NCBI GenBank assembly: GCA_045600845.1
Contig: JAZRYR010000030.1
Location: forward strand, 1-63,475
From: RGIG5612 sp045600845
Lineage (GTDB): Bacteria; Bacillota; Clostridia; Lachnospirales; Lachnospiraceae
DNA: 63,475 nucleotides
Reading direction: 5' to 3'
Part shown: positions 62,008 to 63,475 of the stretch, piece by piece
Layout of the letters: each line of letters starts with the position of its first letter
Position numbering within the stretch: position 1 is the stretch's first letter
Position numbers and translations under genes: made by a program
Notes under the pieces: generated by a model
Told to the model about the DNA's origin: nothing
The model's database searches: none
What the model saw: the letters and a program-made list of their open reading frames with translations, nothing else

Positions 62008-62046
62008 GATTTATGCGATTTTCATACATATAAGAAGAAAATTCCT

Positions 62047-63126
62047 TTAAGCTTCGCCTTCATATTTCTCGCGGCTGTAGTAGTAAAGCTCCATAGTGCC
62101 ATCCCAAAGAAGTTCTGGGTCTGCAGCCATAAAAGAAGAAACCATTCCGCCGCCTGCGGAGAAGTCATCCACGATTTCATGAATCTTAGCAACCGCTTCA
62201 TCTTTTGTCATACCAGGAGTAGGCATAACACCAACTTCGATACCGATTTTGTCGCCGTACTGAGCTTTGTAAGCTTTGAAGTCGTTGGCACGGGCCTGAA
62301 TCTGCATCATGCTTACGCCAAGATCGATCATATAAGGAACGAAACGTTTAATGCATCCACAGCTGTGAAGTTCAATGAAAACGCCTTTGGAACGGATGTG
62401 GTCGAAGAGTCTCTTTGTTGGAGGATAAACCATAGCATCCATCATAGCTTCGCTAAAGAAGGAATCTCTTTCGGTTCCCCAGTCATCATGATAAGTTACA
62501 TATTCTAATGGCAGATATTCGCAAAGCTTATCAATCAGTTTAATTTCCCAATCTACGAAAGCTTCCAGGAAGTCACGAACTGCTTCTGGTTCCAGAGCCA
62601 TGTCGCACATAGCATCGGTATAACCACCACGAAGAGCTACTAAACGTTCCGTACAGCCCTGGCCGATATTTACATGGTAAACCTTTTCCGGGTCACAGGT
62701 CTCTAACCATTTCTTGCAGCAACCTTCAATATCGTATTCGTCCAGATTTGGAAATACGACTTTTTCTTTCCATTCGGTAATGTCATCCAGGAACTGGGTA
62801 TTTGGTTTCAACATAGGACCGCCAGCTTCCGGAACATACATCCATTCAACTCCGAACCAATCTTTGTATTCGGTACGCTCTGTCCACGTCCAATCAGCTT
62901 CCGGCATTCCGGTAACTACAGTAAGCATTGCAAAGTTAAAGTCTGTAGTTGAGTTTGGAACCCACGCTGGATTCTCATGCATCATGGCACGACGGAAGTT
63001 CTCTCTGATAGAAATCGGACGGTCAGTAATATTTGGAACGGTAAAGCCACCAGCTTTGCTGAATGCACTTTTTCTGAAGTAAGTCTTGATGCTTGGATCA
63101 AGGTATTTAGGACGCTCGTATTTCAT
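62047..63126 (-). CDS. URO-D-fold protein, divergent convergent member
   Basis: The 359-residue protein is a URO-D superfamily member on the opposite strand, only distantly like the array. Its metal-type motif is IELHSCGCIKRF with no later GCIN Cys (EVGVMPTPG instead), and the end reads SAGGGMVSSFMAADPE. It shares the segment EWMYVPEAGGPMLKP with the array's EYVTSKEAAGGMLPK. The ATG at 63126 has AAAGGGGGA upstream and is preferred over a TTG at 63144. Function unknown; a methyltransferase-like role is possible. Confidence 0.8.
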   Translation of the reverse strand: MKYERPKYLDPSIKTYFRKSAFSKAGGFTVPNITDRPISIRENFRRAMMHENPAWVPNSTTDFNFAMLTVVTGMPEADWTWTERTEYKDWFGVEWMYVPEAGGPMLKPNTQFLDDITEWKEKVVFPNLDEYDIEGCCKKWLETCDPEKVYHVNIGQGCTERLVALRGGYTDAMCDMALEPEAVRDFLEAFVDWEIKLIDKLCEYLPLEYVTYHDDWGTERDSFFSEAMMDAMVYPPTKRLFDHIRSKGVFIELHSCGCIKRFVPYMIDLGVSMMQIQARANDFKAYKAQYGDKIGIEVGVMPTPGMTKDEAVAKIHEIVDDFSAGGGMVSSFMAADPELLWDGTMELYYYSREKYEGEA

Positions 63127-63144
63127 ATAGTATCCCCCTTTCAA

Positions 63145-63353
63145 AATAGAAATATCTCCTAATTAATATAGTAAAATTATACACCCTGAAAGAATCCGAA
63201 AAAAGTAGTTTTTTTAATAAAAATACTTATTTAATTTATGTATAAAATATAGGAAAAATAAAGAAAAAACACAACATGTAGTAGGTAAAAATCCTGGGAT
63301 GCCACTATTATTTTGCACCGGGAAAAAACTTAAAAAAAAAGTAAAAAATAGTG
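63145..63353. other. AT-rich gap before the rRNA-type promoter
   Basis: No gene is visible. It contains the 5' region of the minus-strand URO-D gene and A/T tracts, including AAAAAAAAAGTAAAAAA just upstream of the TTGACA box, which could serve as an UP element for the strong promoter. Confidence 0.6.
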
Positions 63354-63475
63354 TTGACAATCGGTAAGACGGGTGATATTATAAGCAAGCTGTCGCGCAA
63401 GACAGCGAGCGCACATTGATAATTGAACAGTATAAACCATCCCTGAAATTTCTTAATAAAATTTCAAAGATGCGA
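63354..63475 (+). promoter_or_regulatory. Probable rRNA operon promoter and leader
   Basis: TTGACA (63354-63359) and TATTAT (63377-63382) are 17 bases apart behind an A-tract, a near-consensus promoter. GCTGTC-GCGCAA-GACAGC (63389-63406) is a leader hairpin, and CATTGATAATTGAACAGT (63414-63431) resembles the boxA-like block found upstream of 16S and 23S genes in Clostridia. TGAAATTT and AAATTTCA near the end could form a processing stem. The 16S gene would start just beyond the window. Confidence 0.65.

Overview
The window looks like a chromosomal segment of an anaerobic Gram-positive bacterium of the class Clostridia (Bacillota). The grounds are a six-subunit Rnf complex in the order C-D-G-E-A-B, a V-type ATPase operon whose rotor subunit carries sodium-binding residues, TTG and GTG starts behind strong Shine-Dalgarno sites, TTGACA/TATAAT promoters, AT-rich intergenic DNA and a tRNA without an encoded CCA. 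Family or genus cannot be fixed from the sequence. No phage, plasmid, transposase, integrase or CRISPR array was seen.

Layout. 1-556 is a gene-free, repeat- and hairpin-rich leader. 557-4598 holds an acyl-CoA synthetase-like enzyme, an E2/CAT-fold acyltransferase-like protein and a PucR-type regulator. 4599-9903 (minus) is a cell-surface acylation cluster: DUF1893, DHHW, MBOAT, DUF4358 and two SGNH hydrolases. 10059-17212 is housekeeping: metG, tatD, rsmA, lgt, a zinc-ribbon membrane protein, tsaC, a catalytically dead-looking LMW phosphatase, rpiB and dCMP deaminase. 17213-19049 has a nuclease-like orphan gene between two copies of a dispersed ~115-bp repeat; a third copy lies at 38.8 kb. 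19050-26514 has an ACT protein, apbE, the rnf operon and two accessory genes. 26556-35446 is the V-ATPase operon with its own promoter, operator-like palindrome and terminator. 35484-44704 is mixed metabolism: an AIR-synthase-like remnant, an Lrp regulator with aminotransferase and galM, a tRNA-dihydrouridine synthase, a 3D-like secreted protein, a HAD phosphatase, a broken flavodoxin-family gene, tRNA-Ser(CGA), a ferredoxin-type aldo/keto reductase and a nucleotidyltransferase. 44706-52220 is a glycan operon (two GT2 enzymes, LicD, a Wzy-Wzx-like fusion, a class V aminotransferase and a LicC/PntC-like cytidylyltransferase). 52274-53703 has a deletion-scarred TSUP gene and a DUF2974 hydrolase. 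53736-63126 holds seven URO-D/MtaA-fold proteins, six of them close paralogues on the plus strand, interrupted by a DUF4353 lipoprotein. The right edge carries a strong promoter and leader typical of an rRNA operon; the 16S gene itself is not in the window.

How it fits together. ApbE can attach FMN to RnfG and RnfD. Rnf couples ferredoxin:NAD+ oxidoreduction to ion export. The V-ATPase rotor has the Na+ ligand set known from Enterococcus hirae, so a sodium cycle joining the two operons is the simplest reading (inference). The expanded URO-D family resembles corrinoid/CoM methyltransferases rather than heme-pathway UroD, and would suit methyl-group metabolism, but no corrinoid protein is encoded here. 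The most unusual items are the URO-D array with an altered metal site, the Wzy-Wzx fusion, the pseudophosphatase between tsaC and rpiB, and the dispersed repeat family with terminal inverted repeats.
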